Assembly: GCA_013339895.1 (NCBI GenBank)
Contig: JABACO010000020.1
Span: 7,801,352-7,865,351 of the forward strand
DNA length: 64,000 nucleotides
DNA from: Ephydatia muelleri
Lineage: Eukaryota > Porifera > Demospongiae > Spongillida > Spongillidae
Reading direction: 5' to 3'
Shown here piece after piece: positions 27,401-38,390 of this stretch (position 1 is its first letter; the number at the start of each line of letters is the position of its first letter). The notes under the pieces are model-generated. The model ran no database searches. It was given only the letters and a program-made list of their open reading frames with translations, and had not been told where the DNA came from. Position numbers and translations under genes: made by a program.

Positions 27401-30400
27401 TTATTGAATTGGGTTATTAACTGAGATGCAGTGTTCATCTCTAGCCTTCTCTGAACCAACCTACTTCTCCACATTGAAATTTTCGGTGCAAAAAGGATCG
27501 TTCCAAGCAAAGTGGTTTGGAAGTTGGTCATGTTTGAAGACATAGCATTTTCTTACGTGTGCATCAATGTAAAGGAAAAATTTGTATTGGTGTTGTGAGA
27601 GTCACAGTGTTGCTTTCACAACTTGTGGATTCTTCAATTGGAAGGACTCACTTGCCAGCTTCAAGTAACCGTCCAATAGCACTGGCAAGGCAAGACTGCC
27701 AAACGATATAACAACCATTGGAGAAGTGCATTTTCCACAGCCACACCAACCAAATGTCTTTTGAGGATATTTTCTTTCTTGCCTTGGCTTGCAATCCATG
27801 CTCTGTTAATAATCGTTTTCACTCTATTGTCATTCATTGATTTGATTATATGCATCTAATCAGCATACCACAATAACCTAATCAACAAAAGCATAACAAT
27901 CAACACCAACAAATTTGAGAGCCGCCCATTTATACCCCACCCTTTGAGTCGACCATCTTTTAACCCCATCCATACCTTGTACTATCATATTTCCTCAAGA
28001 GCAACTTTCTGAATTAATAATTGCATTAATAATTTTAATTCATAAAGTTGTGCTTATTGGAACATGTATGTGCCTGCAAATGTGCTGTTAATAAGCACAG
28101 GGGAGGGTGTGTGGCTGGGCTGCTGTCTCACCTTCTGTCTTGCTTATACCTGCAGAACATTTGAAGGGCACACTGCCCACAGAGCCTTCACAGACCACAC
28201 CTACAGAGGTGTTAATGGGTCCAAGTAATGCTATTTGCATACAGATGTTTTGTTTAGACGAACAGTATGAGATGAGGTAAGTGGTGAGGGTAGGGTGGAG
28301 GGTAGGGTGTGAGGGTGTGGTATGAAGGTGGGAAGTGAGGGTGGTGTGAGGGTTTGGTGTGAAGGTGAGAAGTGATGGTGGGTGTGAGGGTTGGTGTGAG
28401 GGTAGAGGTGTGAAGGTGAGGCTATTATGTACTTGGCTGCACATGTATTTAACTTCCAGATCTGTGGATTTCTTGGTTCAAGTGTTTACTCTATTTGTGG
28501 TGAGTGTTTGGTTATGCTTCCATGAACCAGTCATTCTGAATTTACCACAATTTTAAGGGGTATGATTTTCTTATCCTCCTTCAACCTTACAACTTGCCTG
28601 AATTCCCACTTCTGAGCTATTTCTCAGTAAGCACATAGCTGTGTATGTGTGTGTGTATGTGTGTGTGTATGTGTGTGTATGTGCTTGTGTGTGTGTGTGT
28701 GTGTGTATGTTATGATTATGGTCACTTTTCTAGAGGGCCACACCTGCAGTGGGATTCAATCTAGGCCAGGAGCTCTATATCTTCCACAAATGTGCTCTTC
28801 TGCAGTGAGTTAATTAACCATTCTCCTTTGTTGGTCACCTCTATTCCTCCTCCCCAGGTCATTTTCTGTCCGTTATGCCACTAGTGCTGATGTAACGGGT
28901 GTTGAGAATCTGATCAAGGACTTGGAGGGACAAGAAGGATTGCTTTGTGACCTAAAGAAATATCTGCATGCCTCTCGTGATCCCATTCAAGAGGGGGCGT
29001 GTCCTCTGTGTGTACTAGTGGGCGTGTGTGCTGAGCAGGTGGTGGGTGTGGCTATTGTGAGAACTGAGGAGGTATGTATGGTGTTACACAACTGTATGTA
29101 ATGATTCAATACACCTCCCAGGATATTGACTATATCCGAGCACATTACAATATTGAAGACTTCGTGTATTTCGACTACCATCATCCATTGGAGCACAGTC
29201 ACCTTCATCATTTTGTACTTAACCCTGTCTTTTCAATGCACTCCAAGTTCTTTCTCAAGGTCTGTCTAAGGTATCATGCTGGCTCACTCACTTAATCATT
29301 CCTTTTAGGAGCTCATGCGTCTAACACACACTGACTGTGTTTACTATCCACTTCTCTTGGACCAGTCCAAGCACAGACCTCACACTGTCATCTCTGCCCT
29401 GTCGGAGATGGTGCCCATAAGGTCAGCTCAGAGCATCTCTGAACCCATGTGATTTACATGTGCCAATAGACCTCGTAGACAGATTGAGTACCCTGGGGGC
29501 CTTGGAAACCACACCCCCCCATCTTCAAGGCTGAATCATAGGGAGACCTTTGCATTATACCATACCAATAGGAAGCTGTCCTTTGAACCAAAGGTTTTAC
29601 TCTTTTATGTAAAACATGTTTCTAAATGATTCATTGACAGATATCAATCAATGCTCGGCTAGTGGTGGTGGGTGCGTCTGACACTTCAGTGTCTCTCCTA
29701 GAAGGCCTCGTGTTCTGGTATGATCTTATCTGCTCCCTGTTCTCTCTACTACCTTCTCTGATGTGTTAGTCCTCATCTCAAGTTCAATAATCTCACCCTG
29801 GTGTCTACTGATGGAATGCCCTGGGCACTTGAGGACGATGCGTATCGGAGCCTCCCTCATAGGTAGACTAACCGTCTCTGTAGGACCTGTCTAGGGACCA
29901 AGCATGTCTAGGGGTCTAGAGCTGTAGAGAGAGACCTGCCCATCACTGTCACTCTGCTTTGTTCTCCCAATCAACAGCTGTTGCTACATGCCTCACATGT
30001 ACTCACTGCTAGGTCTTCATGCTAGGGTCAATGTTGTCAAGGCAACCGTGGTATCCATTGACAGGTTTGCCTGAGCACACTGCTGTCATTACTCCTGAAT
30101 GTATCTTCTTCTACAACATTACAGGTCACAGAAGTGCATCATTGTTGAGGACAGTGGTGGAGACCAGTCAGCTGTCTATTATGACTTCCTGTTTTTACTC
30201 ATGGGTGCTCAGTACACAGTGCCTCAGAAGCCTAACAACTTCTGTCGAGTCTTTTCAGTCAATAATGAATATGAAGCTAGCCATTTTCTCAGCTGGGTAC
30301 AGACAGAGTTGTGCCGGTCCCCAGAAAAGGTAGTGGTGTATGGAGCTACACTGACATCTTTCACTGTGGTGCAAGCCCTACTGTCTGCTGGGGTCAGTGG

Positions 30401-32732
30401 CCATCAGGTACACCTGGTGCTCCCTCCAGGACACACCCCTTTCAAGAACCCCACTGTTGAGGAGAGGGTTATCAGAGTTCTGGTGGAGATGGGTGTGACA
30501 GTGCACCATGGTTACACCCTTATCCAAGGGAAGGGGGAGGTGACTGGTCTGTTGCTGGAAGCTGCAGATGGTTCATTGCTAAACCTGCCCTGTGAGGTAA
30601 GAGGGTGTGTGTTTTCACTACAGCTATGAATAACCACACCTCCTCATAAGACTCTGGTGTGCGTTGATAGGAAGAAAGTGGCTCAAAGAGGCTTTAAAGG
30701 TCAGGTTACATTTTTGCCCATATGCAATCTGACTCATTGTACTAAATGTAGCCATCAATGACGCATGTTTGGTGTTTGATGAGAGGCTTGTGATCAGTGC
30801 CACAAATCATACGAACGATCCCTGTATCTTTGCTGCTGGCCCAGTGACTAAGTTTTCAAGACGCTACAGGGCTGATAGCAGGTGAGCATTGGGCACTGTT
30901 TTGACTGAGAAACCATACTTTAACGGCACAGATCTCATGCTAACTTCAATTCCAAAGAGGTTGGCAAAAAGGTACGAAGTTCATACAAACCATCTCTCTG
31001 ATCAATGTTCCATGTCACTCATATCACCTTCACTTCACCAAACTCCTCCCCTCCATTCTCCCCTTCACCAAACATCCTTCATTCGTTCCAGCTTGCAGCT
31101 GTTGTGCTATCAGAATTGGATCCCTTGGCTGTACCTGTGGACCATTGCACACACGATCTGCTTCTTCCCAACTTTAACAGTCCCGTCGTTCAGTATGCTT
31201 TGCTTCCTGGTGAGCTAGGGCTTTGTGGTTTGGCCTCACATTATTGATGGGTGTACATTCGTTGGACAGGTGGCCTTTGGTATCTGCACATTGAAAAACC
31301 CAATTTTGGGGAGCAGTTGGATGATGCTGGGAAGGTCTGGCTGAGCTGTGTGTTTTTGCACACAGCGATATTGCTCTCCATCCATAACATGCATTGGTGT
31401 TGTACAAACCTTACTTCAAAATAACACATACACACACATATATTGCAGGATCAAGTTTTTATAACAGATACTGCAGCCAACGGGTACTTCAGGCTGCATA
31501 TTAATCAGTACAGTCAAGTTGAAACTATTACCATTCTAAGCTCTATGGTATGAGTATATACATCTCCTTGGATTGCGCCATACAACGTATGCACATTCAT
31601 GTGATCTACATGTAGATAGATCACATGATCCATTTCATGTGATCTACATGCATGTTGTGTGTTAATTATGTAACCATTCTGTATGCTGTACTTACAGAAA
31701 CCAGAAGTTGGCAACTTTCAGTGTTTATACGGACTGCATGAGAAATATCTGAATAACTTGGCTAGTCGGTTTGTTGAAGGGCTTATTCCAGACCTTTCCA
31801 GGTATTCTTTCATTCTTTTTCTTTGTGTTAGTCCTGTTACCTTTTATTTAGTTACTTTCATGAACCTTGGGTTTGTGCCCTGATGCACGATCGTTTTGGA
31901 GACCTTGTGGATGAAATGAGGGAGCAGACAACTTCGTCCCTGGTAAGGGCTGATGTGAGAGGGGCTGATGTGAGAGGGGCTGATGTGGAGGGGCTGATGG
32001 AGGGGCTGATGTGAGAGGGGCTGATGTGAGAGGGGCTGATGTGAGAGGGGCTGATGTGAGAGGGGCTGATGTGAGAGGGGCTGATGTGAGAGGGGCTGAT
32101 GTGAGAGGGGCTGATGTGAGAGGGGCTGATGTGAGAGGGGCTGATGTGAGAGGGGCTGATGTGAGAGGGGCTGATGTGAGAGGGGCTGATGTGAGAGGGG
32201 CTGATGTGAGAGGGGCTGATGTGAGAGGGGCTGATGTGAGAGGGGCTGATGTGAGAGGGGCTGATGTGAGAGGGGCTGATGTGAGAGGGGCTGATGTGAG
32301 CTTATTGAGAGGGGCTGATGTGAGAGGGGCTGATGTGAGAGGGGCTGATGTGAGAGGGGCTGATGTGAGAGGGGCTGATGTGAGAGGGGCTGATGTGAGA
32401 GGGGGCTGATGTGAGAGGGGCTGATGTGAGAGGGGCTGATGTGAGAGGGGTGATGGGAGAGGGGCTTCTAATATGATTTGCCACAATGTTAGGATGGGGC
32501 TATGTACAAGGAACAAGTTCAGAAGACATTAGAAGATCAAGACTTGGTATGTTTAATGTTAAAGTGATGTATTTGATGTGCTTTTTTTTTTAAACAGCAC
32601 AAAGCAAGGTCCATGCTTGTTGCTCGGTTTGACACTTCGACCATCAAGACACGTATACGGACGTGTCTCTTCAATTTCCTGCATTACAACTTCTACCATC
32701 TTCCCATGTATGCTAGACCAGACATTATCTGA
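24412..32732 (+). CDS. CFAP61: Cilia- and flagella-associated protein 61
   Basis: Axonemal calmodulin/spoke-associated protein. Start at 24412 chosen to match the family N-terminus (FVARRTESGDASDIAKLV); an in-frame Met lies 24 codons upstream but overlaps the MRPL27 leader. Further exons: ANLAISLASAAKNEILGHMAFLDYP, HRHQHFPQLHIRLG, DDLTPILMKHTSDLSQMYG, GRAVGFLTV (about 27120), FDLEPFHHLRKALPG, FSVRYATSADVTGVENLIKD, YIRAHYNIEDFVYFDYHHP, FSMHSKFFLKELMRL, a Rossmann-like FAD/NAD-binding part (VVVYGATLTSFTVVQALLSAG, VHLVLPPG; 30330-30430), and the end FLHYNFYHLPMYARPDII at 32732. The exon at 27119-27230 appears to contain a single-base frameshift. About 2 kb of the gene is minisatellite (25690-27085, 28265-28425, 31945-32465). 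Intron 27360-28140 otherwise shows only AT-rich sequence. Confidence 0.93.
25560..27087. repeat. 1.5-kb GT-rich minisatellite (23-bp core) in CFAP61 intron
   Basis: Starts as TAGTAGGAGGGTGTGTATGT units after the donor GAG/GTGAGTATG, then becomes more than 50 degenerate copies of a 23-bp unit, GTGTGTCTGTGTGTCGTCGG plus CGG, with single-base indels. The Cys/Val-rich open frames here are repeat artefacts. Strong G/C strand asymmetry. Confidence 0.97.
28262..28428. repeat. GGGTGTGAGG-type minisatellite at a CFAP61 donor
   Basis: Degenerate copies of GAGGGTGTGGTATGAAGGTG/GTGAGGGTAGG beginning about 10 bp after the exon end (GAGATGAG/GTAAGTGG). A short (TG)n tract follows in a later intron (28640-28710). 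Confidence 0.85.
31598..31650. repeat. Short inverted repeat in CFAP61 intron
   Basis: CATGTGATCTA and TAGATCACATG form perfect 11-bp arms around an 8-bp loop (31598-31627). A third copy of CATGTGATCTACATG follows at 31636-31650. Confidence 0.8.
31943..32465. repeat. 15-bp minisatellite (GGGGCTGATGTGAGA), about 34 copies, at a CFAP61 donor
   Basis: The exon end TCCCTG/GTAAGGGCTGATGTGAGA leads directly into the array, and every unit contains GAT/GTGAGA, a donor-like sequence. The period is a multiple of three, so one frame stays open as a repeated Arg-Gly-Ala-Asp-Val pentapeptide for about 130 residues (32011-32409). Confidence 0.96.
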
Positions 32733-32890
32733 TGTTAAATATTGTTGTATCTGTTCAACAATTTGTTGTCAGAAGTTTGTATCTGATTGAATGAACAACT
32801 GGATGGGGAAGTTGTGTGTGCAGAATATTTTGCATAGAGCAGAACATTTACTTCAGCTATGCAAGTTCATACCTTATACATCATACCTTT

Positions 32891-33050
32891 CCCCTAAAAG
32901 GGACCTAGCACAGGCTTTTTTCAAGATTTAAATTTGTTGATATTCTGGAAGTCTGAAATGTCCTCTACACATTGATTCTTATGGGAATCAATTGAGTTGT
33001 AAGGCACTGAATTTTTAATTAGCCTTGCAATGGAAACATTCTTATTGTGT
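32891..33050 (+). mobile_element. MITE copy 2 (right end lost)
   Basis: Starts CCCTAAAAGGGACCT and shares GATATTCTGGAAGTCTGAAATG, then CACTGAATTTTTAATTAGC, with copies at 18187 and 44374. No right terminal repeat is recognisable. It lies between the convergent CFAP61 and PDI genes. Confidence 0.7.
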
Positions 33051-33212
33051 GTACTAGAAAATGTTAGCTCAATTCTCTCAAATATGCAGAACTCAAGATT
33101 CCTTTGTATGGGTGTAAAAGTTTCATACATTTTCAAATGGTTGGTGCACTTCTATGACAGGTAATGTGAGGAGAATTGATACACGACATTTAACTAAAAT
33201 GAGAGTGGCTTT

Positions 33213-35177
33213 CTACAGTTCCTGCTTTGAGTGTTCATCAGGCTGTGTGGTTTCAGATGGTGCCTCCTCCTCCTCATCTTCATCCTCCTCTGGCATCTCA
33301 GTACCATTCAGCTGATCTTCCACAAACTTGATCAGATCATCCAGTGTTCTGTCTCCTGTATAATCCACAGCCTGCACAAGGCAATTGTATTAAAACAGTT
33401 ACAGAGCCCGCCCCCGCCCCCATACTCCTAATTCACCTTCTTGTTCGCGCCTTTGGGGAAGAATTTCAAAGTTGGAAACCCTTCTATTGTGATGCCTTCA
33501 ACCTCATTCTTGGTGGAGTCCATCTTTGCAATAGTGACATCTTCATTCGCCTTGAAATGCTCACCCAACTGGTCCCAAATTGGGGCCAACTGTTTGCAGT
33601 GACCACACCAAGGTGCGTCTAGAAGTTATTGAATGTCAACAGATATCTAACCACTGAAATGGTTACTTACAGAACTCCACAAATACATTTTCTTCTGCAT
33701 CATACACAACATCAGCGAAGTTCTTTCCAACAAGCACCTTCACTGTTTTGGCATCCCAATCAGAGGGAATCTCTTCCGTATTTCGATGCGGCTAAGAAAT
33801 TGGAACATAAAAATCAGTGCAGCAGAGAACACAAGTTACCTTCAGTGAGCCATCAACATAGCTTTGAAGGAAAGCCTTCAGCTTCTCCACATCTGGCTCC
33901 TGGAAATCAGGAACGAAACGTTTCATATCCTCTTCCAAGTTGATCAATCGCAAAGCAGGAAGATCCTTCTTTTCAAGATTAAAGAAACTGAGGATTCGGG
34001 CGTGATTTTCCACATTGGTATCCACAGACACAAATAGTATCTGTAAATATACAGCACACAAGATGATGTTAACCTTTTATTTAAACCTCTTCTTTTGGTG
34101 CGTACCTTTCCTTTGAAGTCTGGAGCCACAGTTCTGAGGTTAGCTTCGAAGGTCGAGGCTTTTTCATGGTCCTTAGGATAGAAAGCCAACAAGTGTGTGC
34201 GCACAGCTCCACCGAATATCTTGGGTGCAGTCTGCATAAATAGGGAAGACACATCAGTGATTGTGCACATTTAAAGTTCTAGGACCTTCAGACTTACCTT
34301 GTCACTGAACTCTGTCAATAATGGTGTCTGCTCTGCTGCAATAAATGTTCCTATATCTTTGGCATTCCATTCACCCGAATAAGTAGCCCGTTTGCCATCG
34401 AACTATAGAGAGGAAATGACACACTATTCGCACCACTCATTTTGGCGTTCAAGCTGAATATACCTTCTTGAACAGAACAATTGTGTCTAGATCGGCCTCC
34501 AGAGCATCGGCCACTGCCTGAGAAGTTGAAATACCGAAATATAGACTTTCCTCGCTGTCGGCTGCTGCAAGGAAGGCCTTGGCGGCATCGGACGCCTGGT
34601 CTTTGAAGAAGCCGATAACAACTACATCATCAGAGCTAGAGAACTGTGTAGCCTCTTCTGCAGTGGTAAGCTCCTTTGCTGGTGGTCCGGTCTTCTTCTT
34701 AAGCCAGGCTACAATCTCACTGGCAGTTCTCCCACCTGCTCAGAACTTTGTCAACATTCACAGCCTTTTGTTGTAATCGCTTACCGCTGTAATCGAACGG
34801 TTTGCCATTTTTAAAGAACTTGATAGTTGGATACCCTCGAACTTCATATTCTTGGGCAAGTTCAGTTTCTTCAACGGCGTCGACCTTGGCTAGCTTAACG
34901 TCGGAGTTCTCCTCTGCGAGGGTTTTTGCTGCCTTAGCATACTCGGGGGCAAGTGACTTGCAATGTCCGCACCACGGGGCATCTTTACATAAGAGGAGGA
35001 GATAAGCGTGTGACACTAATATCTGCCTGCTAACTTACAAAACTCCACAAGGATGTATTTGTTGTCCTTCACAGCATTAGCAAAGTTTTCCTGTTCTAAG
35101 ACAATCACTCCATCTTCCACAGTGTATTCTGCAAAGCAGACACCGCAAAGTGCGAGAAGCGCTAACGCCAACTGCAT
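33213..35177 (-). CDS. PDIA1: Protein disulfide-isomerase (PDIA1/P4HB-like)
   Basis: ER oxidoreductase that forms and rearranges disulfides. Start at 35177 gives signal peptide [16 protein letters not shown]. Domain a contains [18 protein letters not shown] (about 34985-34930) with [20 protein letters not shown]. Domains b and b' follow (exons 34740-33850; [36 protein letters not shown]). Domain a' contains [20 protein letters not shown] and [13 protein letters not shown] (exons about 33710-33440), then an acidic tail [14 protein letters not shown] and the C-terminus SKQEL, stop 33213. Both CGHC redox sites are intact. KQEL is a non-standard but plausible KDEL-type retrieval signal. About 495 residues in eight or so exons, normal for P4HB. 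Confidence 0.97.
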
Positions 35178-35192
35178 TTTCCCAAAGATGCT

Positions 35193-35435
35193 TTGCTCTT
35201 CCGAACTGCCTCTTTAATATGGGGGCTACAGTGGTCGAAGCGTGTGCAAACCTGGTTGGTCAATTATATTGACCACTCTAAGGAGGAAGCGGGGGAAACC
35301 GATGACTTTTGTGAATTCATGAACACAAATGCCGGATGTAGCGTGCCCAGCCCTGTCCAGCACAATAAACCGCTAGCCATTACAAAAGAAGAATACATGT
35401 TAAGACGCAACAAACGAACTGTAATTGAACTGTGA
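35193..35435 (+). CDS. Unidentified short open frame beside PDI promoter
   Basis: An open frame of about 80 codons on the plus strand, divergent from PDI by less than 20 bp. It has no ATG until codon 43 (MNTNAGC); upstream it would need a non-ATG start or a missed exon. The downstream part (KEEAGETDDFCEFMNT, ITKEEYMLRRNKRTVIEL) is not low-complexity and looks protein-like, but I do not recognise a family. It could be an exon of a short gene that shares the PDI promoter, or chance. Confidence 0.25.
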   Translation: MLFRTASLIWGLQWSKRVQTWLVNYIDHSKEEAGETDDFCEFMNTNAGCSVPSPVQHNKPLAITKEEYMLRRNKRTVIEL

Positions 35436-36323
35436 ATATATGTTTCAAGGGAAGTGTATAGCAGGAAAACCACTGCCAGCGTGTTTCCACTGAAATTCAC
35501 TTATAGACAGTTTGCGTTCGTTGGGATTTAATTAGCGTGCGATACACGTGGATTGAATCCATTTGAATACTATACTTGAATGAGGTTTTATGTGTATGGA
35601 CATCATTCGGAGCAGGACGTGCCATATGTGCGTTAGTCACTATGTGGCCTGGTGGTAAGGTAACCCATGCAAATATAATGAACTTGAAACTGAGCTACCG
35701 CTGGCAACCTACTGCAGTACTCCCGTGTACAGGCCAGTTTCTCAGTGCACTACAGTATAGTGTCGTAACGCAGCACGCACGTGCTACATTAGCTTGCGTA
35801 CTATTTCCAGTGTTGGTTGTAAATGAGATTGCATGCCGCATACACAAAGACTCCTATCAAACGCGGACATCATAGTTATTTGGTTTGGTGAGAACTAATT
35901 AGAAAGAAAAGGCGATGAAGTAATTTACGGTTGGATTGCGAAACGAGTCAACTGGAAAAAGATTGGGCATCCATGGGTTTTAGACCAAGCATTAATTGTC
36001 CTTGAGCTACAGCACCAGAGTCATGGCGAGTCGTAGCTTCTACAGAGGCGGATGTGAACGGGGGGGGGGGGGGGGCGTGCGCGGAGGACCAAAATCCAGC
36101 TAGGGTTTTTTTGGTCCTCCGAACCGAGGCTTGTGGCCCGGGCATGGGGGGGGGGGGGGGGGGGTAAATTATCGTCAGGCACGGGGACTATCGTAAAATT
36201 TGGTCCCCTATTTGCGGTATATTCGCCATATTTGGCGTTATTGTAACATTAGCCATTTTTGTGTCCGTGTTGACTGACCATAGTCCACGGTTAAGCTCAA
36301 ATACTGTCCACTTGTTGAAAGGA
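35436..36323. other. Intergenic spacer with two poly-G tracts and a hairpin
   Basis: No coding segment is seen. It holds a 15-16-base G run (about 36060-36075), a perfect 13-bp inverted repeat CGGAGGACCAAAA/TTTTGGTCCTCCG (36082-36121) and a second run of about 19 G (36146-36164). The rest is unremarkable. Confidence 0.7.
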
Positions 36324-38244
36324 ATGCCCGAAGTTTACGAAGTCGTTAACGGTCCCATCACCTGCCATTGCTGGAATAAGGACAGAAGTAGTGAGTAAAC
36401 CAGGCCTATTGCTCATCGCAACCTGGTGTGTGTTAAGTTTCTACATTACAGAATTGGCGATATGTCCTAACAACAACGAGGTCCATATCTACGCTAAGAA
36501 GAGCGGTAAATGGGAGGTGGAGCACATTCTGACCGAGGTGAGTGTAATTCTCAAGCCCGTAATTTAGGCCAACACCGACCTTTTTTTTTTTCTTTCTACA
36601 GCACGGTCAGAGAGTAACGGGGATGGACTGGGCTGCAGAGAGTGACCGTCTCGTAACCTGTGCAGCTGTAAGGCGCTTTCACAGTTTCGTTGTTAGGCGT
36701 ATACACAAACGAACGTCACGTAGGGTAGCTTAGGTAGTGATCGCCACCTGCGATAACGTCAGGAGTGTTCGCCACCCCCCTGTTTATTCTACAGAGCAAC
36801 GTTACTTGCGTAAAACTGTGTATGGTACTAACAAAGGAGCCTATTAGGGTTGTTTTAAACTCATATAGAAAAAACCAAACTTATTATTTTTGTTTTTATG
36901 CGCTATTAAAAGTGGGGGTGGCGACTACTCCCCCCTGGCGAATATACCTGACGCAGAGGGTGCACGTGACGTTCTGTTGTTTATACGTGACTTTCACTTG
37001 GATCTATATATCCATTTATGTATGTGTCATTTGCTTTATGTATTTGGTATGGCTCTTTAGGACCGAAACGCTTACGTGTGGACGTACACAGGCAGTGCTT
37101 GGAAGCCATCGTTGGTCATCCTACGTATCAACAGGGCCGCCACTGTTGTGAAATGGTCACCAAAGGGTTAGTTAGTCAATTTGCTTGTAGCTGTGTTGAA
37201 TCGTCAACAAACAGAGAACAAGTTTGCCGTTGGCAGTGGAGCTCGATGTGTGTCCATCTGCTATTTTGAAAAAGAGAATGATTGGTAAAGGATGAGGTTG
37301 TCACATGGAAGCTATGGTGTCAACTTGTTTTCCCAGGTGGGTGAGCAAGCATATTAAGAAGCCCATACGCTCCACTGTTTTGAGCTTGGATTGGCACCCC
37401 AACAACTACCTTTTGGCTGTGGGGAGTACCGACTTCAAAGCCAGGTATTGTGTCACTGTGGGGTGTGCATTTGTTGATATGGTGATGGTGTGTGGTGGTG
37501 GTCCACAGGGTGTTTTCAACCTATACCAAGGAGATAGAAGAAAAGCCAGACTCCACTTGCTGGGGGAAGAAGATGCCTTTTGGTCAATGCATGGCTGAGT
37601 TCACCACAGCTGGAGGGGGTTGGGTCCACTGTGTATCTTTCTCTCCTTCTGGGAACAAGCTATGTTGGGTATCACATGACTCGAGCATCTCTGTCGTTGA
37701 CCAGTCCAAAGAGCAGTAAGATGAAGCTTAGTATTTGATTCAGTTGGTCACTAAAAGTTATTGTTGTACAGGGATGCAGTGGTGGTGTCAGTGAAACACA
37801 CCTACTTACCTTATCTGGCTTGCCAGTTCCTCACTGAGAGCAGCATTGTTGCCGCCGGTTACGACTGTTACCCTGTTCTGTGGAATTATGATGACAATAA
37901 TAAACTGACGTTTATTAACAAATTGGATCAGTCTGAGAAGAAAGCAGGGGGAGCCAGTATGAGGTGAGTGAGACATGGGAACTTCCTAATATGTGGCTTC
38001 ATTGATTGGTATTTTTATTTTCAGTGCCATGAATAAATTCAAACAGCTTGATACCAAGGCCACTACTGCATCAGCAGACACTGAGTTGGAGTCAACTCAC
38101 CAGAACTCCATTACTCAAATTCTGGTGTACTCAGGATCTCAGGGCAGTGCTGATGTGTTTTCCACTATTGGTGTCGATGGAAGGGTTGTCATTTGGGCCT
38201 GCAAGTCGCTTGAAGCTGCAATTGCTGGCCTAAAGTTCAGTTAA
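36324..38244 (+). CDS. ARPC1: Actin-related protein 2/3 complex subunit 1 (p41)
   Basis: WD40 beta-propeller subunit of the actin-nucleating Arp2/3 complex. Start [20 protein letters not shown] (36324). Exons then give [59 protein letters not shown] (37050-37120), [20 protein letters not shown] (37215-37290), [59 protein letters not shown] and finally [12 protein letters not shown] with the stop at 38244. Length about 370 residues, normal. The intron at about 36670-37049 is the longest and AT-rich, with no gene in it. FANCM starts 147 bp downstream on the same strand. Confidence 0.97.
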
Positions 38245-38390
38245 AGAACAGTGGTGCATCCATAATGAGAGTGACACCAATGTAGCCGTAGTGTTGCTAG
38301 GTGTGATATTTGAACACAACTGAGTTAGTGCCAAACGTTAAAAGTTTGATGAACGAAGGCGCATGCGTAAACTTTTTCACCGCGGTAATC

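Noticed and set aside
27600-27800. Minus-strand Cys cluster (WCGCGKC) reminiscent of a P2X7-type C-terminal zinc domain
   Set aside because: Only one short Cys motif, no continuing similarity, located in a CFAP61 intron; too weak to call even a remnant.
32011-32409. RGADV repeat frame as a separate protein gene
   Set aside because: It has no start context or non-repeat coding and lies at a CFAP61 donor; kept only as an exonisation question.
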